In this document: piece by piece, positions 52,001 through 59,534 of the stretch
Layout: each line of letters opens with the position of its first letter
Position numbering within the stretch: the stretch's first letter is position 1
DNA from: an uncultured Eubacteriales bacterium
GTDB lineage: Bacteria > Bacillota > Clostridia > Oscillospirales > Oscillospiraceae
Assembly (NCBI GenBank): GCA_900079765.1
Contig: LT599017.1
Location: forward strand, 1 to 64,000
Length of the DNA: 64,000 bases
Direction of reading: 5' to 3'
Made by a program: the position numbers and the translations under genes
Notes under the pieces: generated by a model
What the model was told of the DNA's origin: nothing
Database searches by the model: none
Seen by the model: only the letters and a program-made list of their open reading frames with translations

Positions 52001-53380
52001 GAGGGTAAGACCGTTGCTGCCCGGCACGGTGACCAAATCACCATACCAATAGGGGCCGCTGTTGGCGGGAGCTGTTCCGGAGCCGCTATTTTTATTAAAA
52101 GTCACGGAATAAGTCTGATAGGTCAGCGTATAGGCGGCGGTGGCGGTTTCCGTGCCGTTTTTGGCGGTGGCAGTCACGGTCGCGGTGCTGCCGGAGGATA
52201 TGCCGCTTTTCCAAGTGAACAGGCCGTTTGAATCAATTGTTCCGTTGGTGCCGGAAACACTCCATGTGATGGCGGGGGCGGCAGAAAAGCCGCTGGGCGT
52301 GGCGTTTAGCTGCACCGTAGTATTGGTGGTGGCGCCCTGGGTGATGGTGACGCCGGTAACGGTGATGGTAGCGGATTCACCACTGCCAAACGAGATGGTG
52401 GCAGTACCGGCGCCAACGGCCCTCAAAGTGGCCCAACTCTTTGTGCTGCTGCTGCTTCCTCTCGCCGTGACGGTAGCAGCGCTGGTATTGCTGGAGAACC
52501 AGCTGCGGCCGCCTACACTGCCAGCATTGCTGTAAATATACAGTGAGTCGCCCACATTCAGGATTAAGCCGTCCAGGTCTTTGACTTTGGTCGTGCCGGT
52601 CAGCGAGCTGACCACGTAAACGGAAAAGCTCTCCGCTGCCACGGACACTTCCTGGGTCTCTGCTTCAAGATCGACGCTCACCGGCTCGCCCACGGGGATA
52701 GCTTCGCTGTTCACGTCTTCCATGTGGAAGACCTGGAGCTGGCTTGCCTCGTCGCTGATGAGGGCGCTGGCGGTCTCCACCGAGAAGACCACGCTGACAG
52801 GGTAGCCCTCGGCGGGCTGGAGCTCCTCGCCGCCGGGTCCGGTGAAGGTGATGTCAAAGGCCGCGGCGCTCTGGGGTTCGGCAAGCTCGTCAGCCAGCGC
52901 GTCGGTCACGGCGCTCTCCACTCTGCCCATGGGGATGCCCAGGAAGTTGTGGAACAGGGTGATGGGGGTGATGGTCAGCTCGGTGTTCTCGGGGAACGCG
53001 CCTTCAGGGGCGTCCACATAGACGGTCACACCCTTGGCGCTGGCGGAGCCGCTGATGGCGGGATAGGCTGCTTCGGAAGCAGGCGTCTCGGCGGGGGCTT
53101 CTTCGGAAATGGGACTCTCTTCGGGAACAGGGCTCTCTTCAGGCACGGAAGGCCCCTCGGGGACAACAATGTCGGAAGTCTCCTCGGGGATAGGACTCTC
53201 CCCGGGCACGGGGGCCTCTTCGGGGACGGGGTTCTCCGCGGGACTCTCAGGGGAGATGATGGCTTCAGCCGCGGGGAGATTGTCCCCGTCGGCGGCTATG
53301 GCGCTGACGGGCAGCATGCCCAGCAGCATCACCAGTGTCAGGAGCAGTGCGAGAGCTTTTTTACTTCTCTTTACGAACAT
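46037..53380 (-). CDS. Giant LPQTG-anchored adhesin with Cna-B/SpaA-type repeats
   Basis: A 2447-residue cell-wall protein. Signal peptide 1-30; Pro/Glu-rich segment about 40-105 with PVPEESP-type repeats; a domain of about 150 residues (118-265) seen at the start of other clostridial adhesins; Ig-like region about 270-420; an InlB-type beta-grasp repeat about 421-498; then about 1700 residues of prealbumin-like Cna-B/SpaA modules (patterns such as TKTW...LPxSIxxxLYADG, SYxVxET); a Pro/Thr stalk at about 2338-2357; LPQTG at about 2403, a helix and a charged tail. Sortase would link it to peptidoglycan. Three modules contain an odd hydrophobic insert like IWGWIVENITG. The start MFVKRSKK has AGGAGA upstream. 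A 65-residue gene lies just before it in the same direction. Confidence 0.9.
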   Translation of the reverse strand: MFVKRSKKALALLLTLVMLLGMLPVSAIAADGDNLPAAEAIISPESPAENPVPEEAPVPGESPIPEETSDIVVPEGPSVPEESPVPEESPISEEAPAETPASEAAYPAISGSASAKGVTVYVDAPEGAFPENTELTITPITLFHNFLGIPMGRVESAVTDALADELAEPQSAAAFDITFTGPGGEELQPAEGYPVSVVFSVETASALISDEASQLQVFHMEDVNSEAIPVGEPVSVDLEAETQEVSVAAESFSVYVVSSLTGTTKVKDLDGLILNVGDSLYIYSNAGSVGGRSWFSSNTSAATVTARGSSSSTKSWATLRAVGAGTATISFGSGESATITVTGVTITQGATTNTTVQLNATPSGFSAAPAITWSVSGTNGTIDSNGLFTWKSGISSGSTATVTATAKNGTETATAAYTLTYQTYSVTFNKNSGSGTAPANSGPYWYGDLVTVPGSNGLTLSGYEFVGWGTSASNTSNNTLYLPGEQFVITGNTTLYARWMATNATVNHVDIRVENVTFSQTTIVKDQNGNIISSTTSRFTGTVTAVDHVVIKFSNGASHTSSNYSIVSGYEFRAGTNQTFTRTAIGNVTNVTAYVTITGTDGTVYPNVEVSFTEAQRKAGWVNCDGGSSSKGMDLSISGLTTTVESTQTLTAALNVTKAFSGLSEAEIAALSSSFSITVTGFSKVITLRLSDLTSRQEQFISGTNTVISFALINGVYQWTFSNLPTGSYTIAEAGYSNPTLDNLFTITPSADGVSGAISTTESVTQTGGTQTTSFVNNYAEKTTSVSGTKTWAREDYTGSLPAITITLYADNVGLNIAPTWNGSDYTFSGLPKYDNGSLINYTVAETAISGATLSGNRFVVYETDGTAETGYWLSTQNGYNFTNTWVPTGNENQDASFTIYKKADENGGGGPLAGAVFQLYSSYSAGSADNVTVGSVATTAADGYATITVPGSALPIGSTAATFYLVEETAPGGYAKSSTFWTVTANRNGIVTVKAPESGNIFTNIWGWIVENITGGTGGGWNGNTLTIVNAREMGTITVNKVVNGVTPSGSFTFQVKSGATVVDTLTVNAGNGWTATSKSLPTGTYAIEESAADIPDYTLSSVSWSGGNTGVSTSVTLTTANAALTATNTYTRDTGTLVVTKAFGANSADVMPDDALFNVYSGGTDGKGGTFYESFTYGQMTNGSMTLTGVPTGSYYVEESNYTVISYTNAPTGVNVPHLVAKSGSTTITITNQYEKDMGADIKTPVELTIKKVDGADLTKPLPGATFLLTKNGDSIETLYTTQADGTVKITFGQTGIYTLKEIAAPESYVTPTDLSYVITVSSSTDYTVELKDDNFWHRIYNLFLGVDPGADYSESTNTLTVKNEQIKGSITVTKAVTGAATNKEFTFGVYDGNNALVGGATFTLINGASKTFSDLVYGTYTIKETDDTSVTDYTFNGVTYSGDGTAVEGGRQITVGTNDQQLNVTATNSYTHEKGALSISKTVVKAPNSQTPDGDDVFTFTVTFGGIPYSGTYTVGSELRAAAAGGIILKAGETATISGVDTKTAYVVTEAAKTNYTADSLTKSGSLAAYSSAAFTNTYFKSPATSFTVTKVWDHGTAPYVNPSATDAEVQVTLQKKVGDNGTWQDVETKTTSNRTYTWSGLDAYQDTSTPVSYQAVETTVPAGYKVSYNGDHTVITNTYDPNIRTEVRNHASFTIHKVDSEDSTLPLQDAVFQLYTDTALSIPVFESALTTNVSGDVGVAIPTNALPADGTFATFYLAEITAPKGYAKENTVWSVTASKSMLNVEGPTSGNVFTDIWEWIVDNITGSSGWSGSTKTLTVKNSKVTGEATTPASIRILKTDGTSPILGISPETTATFTLTLDDAAVNSKTDGNGVAAFNDISSTGEYTLSETDAPDAYTASTAIWYVRVTNGTSSSGWNSDHSKWITTTPLVATIYTDSDYTETAPLNSLGQLVVANTRTLAAPFTITKAWNDTDYVSSRPSSVTINISSGETTLGAVTLSEADATTTSTAFTVTHGEAHWTAVVSNLPAKDAATGADIAYRVEEAVNGAYAVTYTNNGAVTDNAVTVTNTRTPETTAQVSGEKLWADGNNRDGGRPDYVKIQLYSNGTAMTGDEYVKVLDETAGWKYNWTDLPDSSGGTEIKYAVRETAMGYYDDAATADVDEAREIAITYSPETGYSSAYGYQPQNTGTANITNTYDSETISIPVIKTWSGNYSSLPASIELELYADGVATGLTLTMTSVNQDGGSTTRWLGEFGASVIPVALSEDDTSPVYTIYKYREGSKGVEIVYSVKETKIAGNAVTGSTYGNWTIATGKDTSGALTVSNNYYYYSGGTDPDPKPTPKPTPTPTPTPTPIPSPSPTPVEEDIGDEDVPLSDQPDDSAQLGAQIEIVDSATPLGNLPQTGMVAEPANPTITLGLLALALSMAAAGLAFTFSRKKEEEEG

Positions 53381-53449
53381 CGTTTGTTCTCTCCTTTCCA
53401 TTATGTGAAAGTGGAATTGAATGGGTCCTTTTCGGGATGTGTGTTGGTT

Positions 53450-53647
53450 CTATAGGGTGCAGAGGTCTTGCATGGGCTCCGGCGCTGTCTCCGGGTTGGC
53501 CGCCCCGTTGATCGTGCTGCCGATCAGCTTGAGCAGCTCCAGCACACTGCGGAAGGATTGAACCTTCTTCCCGCCCGTCCAGGTGACCGTGCCCTGCCAA
53601 GTGGCGTTTTGGTCATTGAGGATCTGGACAACAAAGGTTTCTCGCAT
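53450..53647 (-). CDS. Small TWQG-domain protein upstream of the adhesin
   Basis: A 65-residue protein with no recognised family. Its pattern F-V-V-Q-I..N-A-TWQGTVTW..G-K-K..FRSVLELLKLIG is repeated in the C-terminal 45 residues of the protein at 60621-61055 (NTTWQGFVDW, SVLELIKLVG). It looks like two or three beta strands and one helix. The ribosome site AAAGGAG lies six bases before ATG. It is 69 bases upstream of the adhesin gene in the same direction, so they are probably one transcript. No signal peptide: likely cytoplasmic, perhaps a regulator or chaperone. Confidence 0.7.
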   Translation of the reverse strand: MRETFVVQILNDQNATWQGTVTWTGGKKVQSFRSVLELLKLIGSTINGAANPETAPEPMQDLCTL

Positions 53648-53707
53648 AAGCCACTCCTTTCACCTGCGGGGGAACCCCTCTTTTTCTCTAGGTTTAATTT
53701 GAGTATG

Positions 53708-53737
53708 AAAGGTTTTGGTTACATTTCGGTTACATTT
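53708..53737 (-). promoter_or_regulatory. Tandem direct repeat and -10 box: putative SARP-type operator/promoter
   Basis: On the plus strand GGTTACATTT occurs twice, at 53717-53726 and 53728-53737, an exact 10-base repeat with 11-base period. On the minus strand the pair is followed, after 7 to 9 bases, by CATACT as a -10 box for the 65-residue protein and adhesin. SARP activators are known to bind direct repeats with 11-bp period about 8 bp upstream of the -10 box. The regulator gene next door is of this type. Confidence 0.65.
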
Positions 53738-53801
53738 AGAAAAATAATCCAAAGAAAAATAACCCAAGTAAAAAAATTTAGATGTATCCCGAAAAGAGGA
53801 C

Positions 53802-53830
53802 TACACAAAAGAGGGTATATGGGTTATAAT
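53802..53830 (+). promoter_or_regulatory. Promoter of the SARP-type regulator gene
   Basis: TACACA, 17-bp spacer, TATAAT (53825-53830), 56 bases before the start codon; divergent from the repeat-bearing promoter. Confidence 0.65.
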
Positions 53831-53885
53831 TATTTCGAAATCATATAAATATTACCTCTCGGCATAGAAATGAGGTGCTGTTCGC

Positions 53886-55097
53886 ATGGGAAAGAGGAGT
53901 TCCGCCGCGGCGAAAACCGTTTGCGTGACCATGCTGGGCAGTTTCCGTCTGCAGGTGGGCGACAATGTGATCACGGACGAGGAGGGTCGCTCGCAAAAGC
54001 TGTGGAGCGTCTTGTGCTACCTCATCGCCCACCGGGGCCGCAGCGTGCCCCAGGCCGAGTTTATCGAGATGTTCTGGCCGGAGGAGGACAACGCAAATCC
54101 CGTCAGCGCGCTCAAGACCCTGCTCTACCGGGCGCGCCTTTTGCTGGATCCACTGTTTGAAAAGGATTTGCCCTGCATCCTTTCCCAGCGTGGCGCCTAC
54201 TCCTGGAATCCGGCCATCGCCTGTGAGGTTGACGCGGACTGGTTCGGGGAGCTGTGCCGCGAGGCGGGTGACCGCGCCCTCCCGGAGGAGCGGCGGATGG
54301 ACCTCTACCGGCAGGCCGTGGCACTCTACCACGGGGACTACCTCTTCAAGCTCAGCGGCCAGATGTGGGTGGTACCCCTGAGCGCACGCTACCACGCCAT
54401 GTACCTGGAGGCGGTCAAGGCCTATGCCGCCCTGCTGGAGCGTGCCCAAAAATTCGCGGAGATGGAGGAGCTGTGTACCCGGGCCAGCGCGCTGGATGCT
54501 CTGGATGAGGGGCTCCACACACTTACCGTCCGTGCGCTGCTGCGCCAGGGAAAGAATGCCGCCGCCCTCAGCCGCTATGAAAAGGCAACCGACCTGCTCT
54601 ACCGCAATCTGGGCGTCCGCCCGTCCCAAGAGCTGCGGGGGCTCTACACCGAGATCATGGCGGTGGAGGAGGGCTTGGAGACCGACTTGGAGGTCATCCA
54701 GGAAGGACTCAGGGAGACAGCCGCCCGGCCTGGCGCGTTCGTATGCGAGTATGGTTTTTTTAAAGAGGCATACCGCCTCGAGGCCCGCCGGGCAAGGCGC
54801 AACGGCAATTGCGTGCACGTCGCCCTCCTGACCGTCTCCCTTCCTGACGGCGGCGTACCTCCGCTTGGGGTTCTGGGTGTCACCATGGATCAGCTGCTGG
54901 AAATCCTTCTCCATAATCTCCGCCGGGGTGACGTGGTGTCCAAGTACAGCGGGGCCCAGTATGTCGTTATGCTTCCCTCCGCCAACCTGGAGGACAGTAC
55001 CATGGTCATGGAGCGGGTGGTGGCCGCCTTTTACCGGCAGCACCGCCGGAATTTCCTCAAGATCTTCTATAAACTGCGGGAGCTGGAGCTTGCTTGA
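53886..55097 (+). CDS. SARP/AfsR-type regulator with BTAD and degenerate GGDEF-like tail
   Basis: A 403-residue cytoplasmic regulator. N-terminal winged-helix OmpR-type DNA-binding domain about 10-100 (LGSFRLQVGDNVI, KLWSVLCYLIAHRGRSV), then an alpha-helical BTAD about 105-255 (CEVDADWFGELC, RRMDLYRQAVALYHGDYL, ALRRYExAxDLL-like KNAAALSRYEKATDLLYRNL). The last 130 residues resemble a GGDEF domain, with KYSGAQYVVMLP in place of RYGGDEFVVLLP, so catalysis is unlikely. GAGGTG lies eight bases before ATG. It probably activates the divergent adhesin operon. SARP regulators are usually from actinobacteria, but similar genes occur in clostridia. Confidence 0.82.
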   Translation: MGKRSSAAAKTVCVTMLGSFRLQVGDNVITDEEGRSQKLWSVLCYLIAHRGRSVPQAEFIEMFWPEEDNANPVSALKTLLYRARLLLDPLFEKDLPCILSQRGAYSWNPAIACEVDADWFGELCREAGDRALPEERRMDLYRQAVALYHGDYLFKLSGQMWVVPLSARYHAMYLEAVKAYAALLERAQKFAEMEELCTRASALDALDEGLHTLTVRALLRQGKNAAALSRYEKATDLLYRNLGVRPSQELRGLYTEIMAVEEGLETDLEVIQEGLRETAARPGAFVCEYGFFKEAYRLEARRARRNGNCVHVALLTVSLPDGGVPPLGVLGVTMDQLLEILLHNLRRGDVVSKYSGAQYVVMLPSANLEDSTMVMERVVAAFYRQHRRNFLKIFYKLRELELA

Positions 55098-55130
55098 CCG
55101 GCCCCGAGGGTAAGGAGTTAATGAAACATC

Positions 55131-55904
55131 ATGAAAAAGCGAACGCGCGCCGCCCTCGGCATGTTCTTCCTGGCTGTGGCCTGCCTCGCCCTCGGGGCGG
55201 GCCTGGCCCTGCTGTGGCGGAGCGGTGCCGCTGTGCCGCCCGAGGCCCCTCAGCTCAGCGCCTCGCCCCCTGGCGTTTCCGCGTTCGCACCGGGCCCCTC
55301 AGCCGCGCCGACGCTCACCCCGACGCCGACGCCCTCCGTCACCTCCGCGCCGGAGCCTCTGGACAACCCGGCAATCATCGATAATGGTCTCCCAAAGGAC
55401 AAGCTGTACGTCACCGCCACGCGCAAGACCTATACCGACGGCTCTCTGCGCCTCATCATCCCCAAGCTTGGGGTAGACATCCCCGTCCTCAATGGCGTGG
55501 ACGCAGCGACCCTCCTGCGTGGCGTCGGGCTGTACGACTACGCCCAGCTCCCCGCCGAGGGGGGTGCCAACGTCTCTATCGCAGGCCATCGCAACGGCTT
55601 GCGAGGCGGGAAGATTACCGACGATATGCCCTTTTACTATGTGAACACCCTGACCGAGGGGGATTATCTCTACCTCACCCACGGGGGGAACATTTACCAG
55701 TATCAGTGGGAGTGCACCGAGGTAATCGAGCCCAGCAACTGGGGCCCCATTTATAACCAGGGCTATGGCTGCGTCACCCTCACCACCTGCACACCTATCG
55801 GCGTGGCCGACCACCGCCTGCTGGTGCGGGGTGCGCTGGTGAATACCCTGCCGCTGAGCGAAACTTATGCGTACCCTTCCAGCGTAACAGAGGAGACTGA
55901 TTGA
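55131..55904 (+). CDS. Sortase (class C/D/E-like)
   Basis: A 257-residue sortase. N-terminal membrane helix (about 7-28), a Pro/Thr-rich linker about 40-80, and the catalytic domain about 100-240. The catalytic triad can be placed: His in SIAGHRNG (about residue 153), Cys in TLTTCTPIG (about 219) and Arg in HRLLVRG (about 233). TTCTPIGVADHRLLVRG resembles class C/D. It would attach the LPQTG adhesin to the wall. The gene lies 33 bases after the regulator and one base before the transglutaminase-like gene. Confidence 0.9.
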   Translation: MKKRTRAALGMFFLAVACLALGAGLALLWRSGAAVPPEAPQLSASPPGVSAFAPGPSAAPTLTPTPTPSVTSAPEPLDNPAIIDNGLPKDKLYVTATRKTYTDGSLRLIIPKLGVDIPVLNGVDAATLLRGVGLYDYAQLPAEGGANVSIAGHRNGLRGGKITDDMPFYYVNTLTEGDYLYLTHGGNIYQYQWECTEVIEPSNWGPIYNQGYGCVTLTTCTPIGVADHRLLVRGALVNTLPLSETYAYPSSVTEETD

Positions 55905-55905
55905 G

Positions 55906-56811
55906 ATGAAAAAGAGCAGACGAAATCGCCTGGGCGCCGCCGTACTTGCGCTGGCGCTGACGGCTTGCGCCCTGGGCGCCGCGTCCGCCAAGACCTCGAC
56001 CATGCCTACGAAAGTCGAGACCAAGACCGGCGTCGCCGTCTACTCCAATGCCAAGGCGTCCATTGACGCATCCAATCTGGCGGAGGGGTACCTCATGGTG
56101 AAGTACACCGGCGGTAAGGACGTGAAGATCAAGGTGCAGATTACCAGGGACAGCGGCACCACCTATACCTATAATCTCAACAACAAGGGTTCCGCCGAGA
56201 CCCTGCCGCTCACCGAGGGGGACGGAAAGTACACCGTCAAGGTCTACGAGAACACTACGGGCACCAAATACGCCCAGGCCTACAGCACTACCGTGACCAT
56301 GAAACTGCGCAATGAATTTCTCCCCTTCCTGTACTCCAACCAGTTTGTCAACTACACCGAAAGATCCGCGGTGGTGACCAAGGCCGCCGAGCTAACGAAG
56401 GACGCTGCCACAGATCTCACCCGCATCCAGAGCATCTATGACTTCGTCATTCAGAACTTTACATACGACTACGAACTGGCCAAAGCCGTTCAGAGCGGCT
56501 ATCTGCCCGACGTGGACAAGGTCCTAGCCGATAAGAAGGGTATCTGTTTTGATTACGCGGCGGTGATGGCCGCCATGCTCCGCGCCCAGAACATCCCCTC
56601 CAAGCTGGTGGTGGGGTATGCGGGCACCACCTATCATGCCTGGATCGACGTGTATATCGACAGCATCGGCTGGGTGGACAAGGTCATCTATTTCGACGGT
56701 ACCACCTGGACTCTGATGGACCCTACCTTCGTCTCCAGCGGCAACCATAGCGACAGCATCATGACCTACGTAACCAACGACAGCAACTATACCGCCAAGT
56801 ACGCCTATTAA
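55906..56811 (+). CDS. Secreted transglutaminase-like protein
   Basis: A 301-residue protein with a signal peptide (1-28). The N-terminal part is an Ig-like beta region; the C-terminal transglutaminase/protease-like core has Cys in KGICFDYAAV (about 214), His in YHAWIDVY (about 244) and Asp in LMDPTF (about 271), all three catalytic residues. It may cross-link or trim surface proteins, perhaps the adhesin. It starts one base after the sortase stop, so the two are coupled. Confidence 0.88.
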   Translation: MKKSRRNRLGAAVLALALTACALGAASAKTSTMPTKVETKTGVAVYSNAKASIDASNLAEGYLMVKYTGGKDVKIKVQITRDSGTTYTYNLNNKGSAETLPLTEGDGKYTVKVYENTTGTKYAQAYSTTVTMKLRNEFLPFLYSNQFVNYTERSAVVTKAAELTKDAATDLTRIQSIYDFVIQNFTYDYELAKAVQSGYLPDVDKVLADKKGICFDYAAVMAAMLRAQNIPSKLVVGYAGTTYHAWIDVYIDSIGWVDKVIYFDGTTWTLMDPTFVSSGNHSDSIMTYVTNDSNYTAKYAY

Positions 56812-56840
56812 CCGCCGCCGTGCCGTTCGAAAAATGTGAG

Positions 56841-56940
56841 GGCCGCTGCTCTCAGCGGCCTATTGCCTTGGCATCTCCGTCCCACCCACCAGAAAGATAG
56901 AACCAACGGGGGCCTCGCGGATATCGCGAAGCCCCCGTTC
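56841..56940 (+). terminator. Two hairpins between transglutaminase-like gene and gspF
   Basis: GGCCGCTG/CAGCGGCC (56841-56848 with 56853-56860) and AACGGGGGC/GCCCCCGTT (56905-56913 with 56931-56939, inner CGCG/CGCG). Neither has a good T-run, so they may act as attenuators or only partly terminate. Confidence 0.55.
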
Positions 56941-56956
56941 TAAAGGGAGATGGATT

Positions 56957-58000
56957 ATGAAGGAGCAAGCAAAAGCAGCGTCTGCCCCCACGAACGACGA
57001 GCTGTCTGTCTTCTGCAGTCAGCTCGCCCTGATGCTTCAGGCGGGCATCGGCTTTGAAGAGGGTGTGGAGCTCCTGGAAAAGGACGCAGGCACCCCCCGG
57101 GTCAAGGCTTTGCTGGGGCAGATCGGGGCCCGGCTCAGCCAGGGGATCCCCCTGTCCGCCGCTCTGGCGGAGACCGGGGCTTTCCCCGCGTACTTGCTGC
57201 GCATGGTGGAGATCGGACAGGCCGCCGGACGGCTGGAGCAAGTGCTCTTCGCCCTGGGGACCTATTACCAGAGGGAGGCGGACACCGGGCGGAGCTTGCG
57301 CCGGATGGTGGCTTACCCCGCCGTCATGGCAATTCTCATCGCGGTGGTCTTCCTGGTGCTGGTGGCCCGGGTGCTCCCCGTGTTCCAGCAGGTCTTCGCC
57401 CAGCTGGGCATGAGCTTGGACCCGGCCGCCCAGGCCCTGTTGCAGGTGGGGTCTGCGGGCAAGTATGTGGCGGGTGTCCTCGCTGTGACACTGGCCCTGG
57501 GCGCCGTGGCGCTGCTGTACCTCTTCTGGGGGGAGGGCGGCTCTGCCTCTTTTACCCGCCTCTTCTCCAGGACCGATGCTGCCAAGGCGCTGGACCGCAG
57601 CCGTTTTGCCTCCGCTATGGCGCTTATGCTCTCCAGTGGCCTGCCCCTGGATGAATCCATGTCCCGCACCTGCCAGCTCCTGGAGGGCTCTGCCCTCTCC
57701 CCGGTGCTGGAGGACTGTCGGGCTAAGATGGACAGGGGCATCGACTTTCCCCGCGCCGTTGAGGGAATTTTCCCTCCCCTCCAGATCGGCCTGCTCTCAG
57801 CCGGTTTTAGGGCCGGGGTCTCCGACCAGACGATGGAGACCCTCTCCCGCCGCTGCCAGACAGAGGCTGACGAGGCTCTCGCCCGGCTGCTGAGCCGGTT
57901 TGAGTATGGCCTGGTCATCGCCCTGTGCGCGGCGGTGGGGCTGGTGCTTCTGGCGGTGATGCTCCCCCTGTTGGGGGTCCTCTCCGCCATCGGGGGGTAG
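56957..58000 (+). CDS. Type II secretion/type IV pilus inner-membrane protein, GspF/PilC family
   Basis: A 347-residue membrane protein with two T2SSF repeats: LALMLQAGIGFEEGVELL at about 23-40 and ALMLSSGLPLDESMSRTCQL near 222-241. Three helices are visible (about 120-145, 170-190, 318-345). It forms the platform for pilin assembly. It is first of the six-gene pilus-like operon. Confidence 0.9.
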   Translation: MKEQAKAASAPTNDELSVFCSQLALMLQAGIGFEEGVELLEKDAGTPRVKALLGQIGARLSQGIPLSAALAETGAFPAYLLRMVEIGQAAGRLEQVLFALGTYYQREADTGRSLRRMVAYPAVMAILIAVVFLVLVARVLPVFQQVFAQLGMSLDPAAQALLQVGSAGKYVAGVLAVTLALGAVALLYLFWGEGGSASFTRLFSRTDAAKALDRSRFASAMALMLSSGLPLDESMSRTCQLLEGSALSPVLEDCRAKMDRGIDFPRAVEGIFPPLQIGLLSAGFRAGVSDQTMETLSRRCQTEADEALARLLSRFEYGLVIALCAAVGLVLLAVMLPLLGVLSAIGG

Positions 58001-58004
58001 CGGT

Positions 58005-58313
58005 ATGGGCCGCACAAAACCCTTTTGGCGGCGGATCATGCCCCTGCTGGTTCTACTCGCCGTGCTTCCCCTGGCCTTCCTGTGGGCGAGCGGGGAGGTG
58101 GGAGGCCGAGCCGACCAGGAGGCCCTGGCGCTAGCCGAGCGGTCGGTCCGCCGGGCGGCGGTGCAGTGTTACGCGCTGGAGGGCTTTTATCCCACAGACG
58201 TGGGCTATTTAGAGGCACACTACGGCGTGACGGTGGACGGGGCCTACTGGGTGGATTATCAGTATGTGGCCTCCAACCTGATGCCGGACATCACCGTGCT
58301 GCCCATCTCGTAA
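58005..58313 (+). CDS. Small pilin-like protein of the gspF operon
   Basis: A 102-residue protein with one N-terminal membrane helix (about 10-30). The part after it, SVRRAAVQCYALEGFYPTDV then YLEAHYGV, has the shape of a pseudopilin with a short head. It lacks a standard prepilin cleavage motif (G followed by FTLIE-like). It starts four bases after gspF stops. Confidence 0.72.
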   Translation: MGRTKPFWRRIMPLLVLLAVLPLAFLWASGEVGGRADQEALALAERSVRRAAVQCYALEGFYPTDVGYLEAHYGVTVDGAYWVDYQYVASNLMPDITVLPIS

Positions 58314-58331
58314 AGGAAAGGGGGACACCTC

Positions 58332-58820
58332 ATGCCGGGATCCTCGACTCAGGGCCGCACCCTGCGCGCCGCCGTCACGGTGGTGCTCTGCGCCCTCTTC
58401 TTCCTGCTGGCCATGGGAGTCGTCCTGCTGGGCAGCGGGGTCTACCGGGATGCGGCGGCCGCGTCCGATGAAAACTTTACCCACCGTACCGCCTTAAGCT
58501 ATGTCATCAACCAGGTCCGCCGGGGCGACGTGGCGGGGGGCGTTACCCTCGGTTCCTTCGGCGGGGGGGACGCGCTCTTTTTAAGGGAGGGCGGCTATAC
58601 CACTATCCTCTACTGCTACGATGGCCAACTCCGGGAACTCTATATGGAGGACGACCTTGACCTCGCCCCAGAGGACGGCACGGCTATCCTGCCCCTGGCG
58701 GCTCTCGAGATAGCGCCGACGGACGGCTGCCTGCGCGTCACCGCCACCGGCGAGGACGGCGCGCGCTATACCGCGGACCTCTCCCCCCGCTGCGGCTGGA
58801 GTGAGGAGGTGGCGTCATGA
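58332..58820 (+). CDS. DUF4860-like pilus-operon protein
   Basis: A 162-residue protein with an N-terminal helix (about 10-34) and a beta-rich outer part (YVINQVRRGDVAGGVTLGSF, ALFLREGGYTTILYCYDGQL, RELYMEDDLDLAPEDG). The pattern is that of the DUF4860 proteins of clostridial pilus-like operons. It overlaps the next gene by four bases. Confidence 0.72.
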   Translation: MPGSSTQGRTLRAAVTVVLCALFFLLAMGVVLLGSGVYRDAAAASDENFTHRTALSYVINQVRRGDVAGGVTLGSFGGGDALFLREGGYTTILYCYDGQLRELYMEDDLDLAPEDGTAILPLAALEIAPTDGCLRVTATGEDGARYTADLSPRCGWSEEVAS

Positions 58821-59137
58821 GCGGAAACACCCGGCGCTCCGACCTCTTCCTGCTGGAGCTTGTGATCGACCTCTTCCTCTTCGTCCTGTGTGCCGCGGTC
58901 TGCGTAACACTATTGATCCATGCCCGAAGTATGAGCCGGGAGAGTGCGGAGCTGACCCAGGCGGTGTATCTCGCTCAGTCGGCGGCTGAAAAGTGGCGCG
59001 CCACCGGGGAGATCCCCATCGTCCCGAATGAAAACGGCTTTACAGGCCAATGCTTGGTAAAGGGCGAAACTCTAAACGTCGCCATCTACCAGAGCAAGCG
59101 GCTTGTCTATACGTTGGAGGGGGTGGCCGCGCCGTGA
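58817..59137 (+). CDS. Small pilin-like protein, third of the operon
   Basis: A 106-residue protein with an N-terminal helix (about 10-35) containing LLELVIDLFLFVL, close to the pilin-type start with a Glu, then QAVYLAQSAAEKWRATGE, similar to type II pseudopilins. It overlaps its neighbours on both sides by four bases. Confidence 0.72.
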   Translation: MSGNTRRSDLFLLELVIDLFLFVLCAAVCVTLLIHARSMSRESAELTQAVYLAQSAAEKWRATGEIPIVPNENGFTGQCLVKGETLNVAIYQSKRLVYTLEGVAAP

Positions 59138-59514
59138 AGGATTCCTCCCCCATAGGCGTGGGCGTCGTCACCATCTTGACGGTGCTCCTCGTCCTCAGCC
59201 TCACCATCTTCTCCGCCCTCACCTTGTCCACCGCCCGTGCGGACCTGGCCCTCTCCCAGCGCAACGCCGATACGGTACAGGCTTATTATGAGGCCGACGC
59301 CCAGGCTGCCAAGCTCTATGCAGACTTTGCGGAGAGCGGCGATAGCGAGCTGGAGACCGCCATTCCCATGACCGATACCCAGTCCCTCTATCTCCACCTC
59401 ACCCGTCAGGATGACGGCAGTATCCTCACCCTGGCCTGGCAGACCCAGTCGGAGGAGGAGACCGAGCTTGACGAACACCTGCCTGTGTGGGACGGCACAC
59501 CACCCACCGGCTAA
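59134..59514 (+). CDS. Small pilin-like protein, fourth of the operon
   Basis: A 126-residue protein. GTG start overlaps the previous stop by four bases. N-terminal helix about 7-30 (VGVVTILTVLLVLSLTIFSA), then LALSQRNADTVQAYYEADAQ, the pattern of pilin-like proteins of the PilX type. The Asp/Glu-rich C-terminus is short. Confidence 0.7.
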   Translation: MKDSSPIGVGVVTILTVLLVLSLTIFSALTLSTARADLALSQRNADTVQAYYEADAQAAKLYADFAESGDSELETAIPMTDTQSLYLHLTRQDDGSILTLAWQTQSEEETELDEHLPVWDGTPPTG

Positions 59515-59534
59515 AGGAGCGAGGATCACATAAG

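Noticed and set aside
53361-53600. Minus-strand frame overlapping the 65-residue gene and adhesin start
   Set aside because: Different frame from both supported genes; no domain and no ribosome site.
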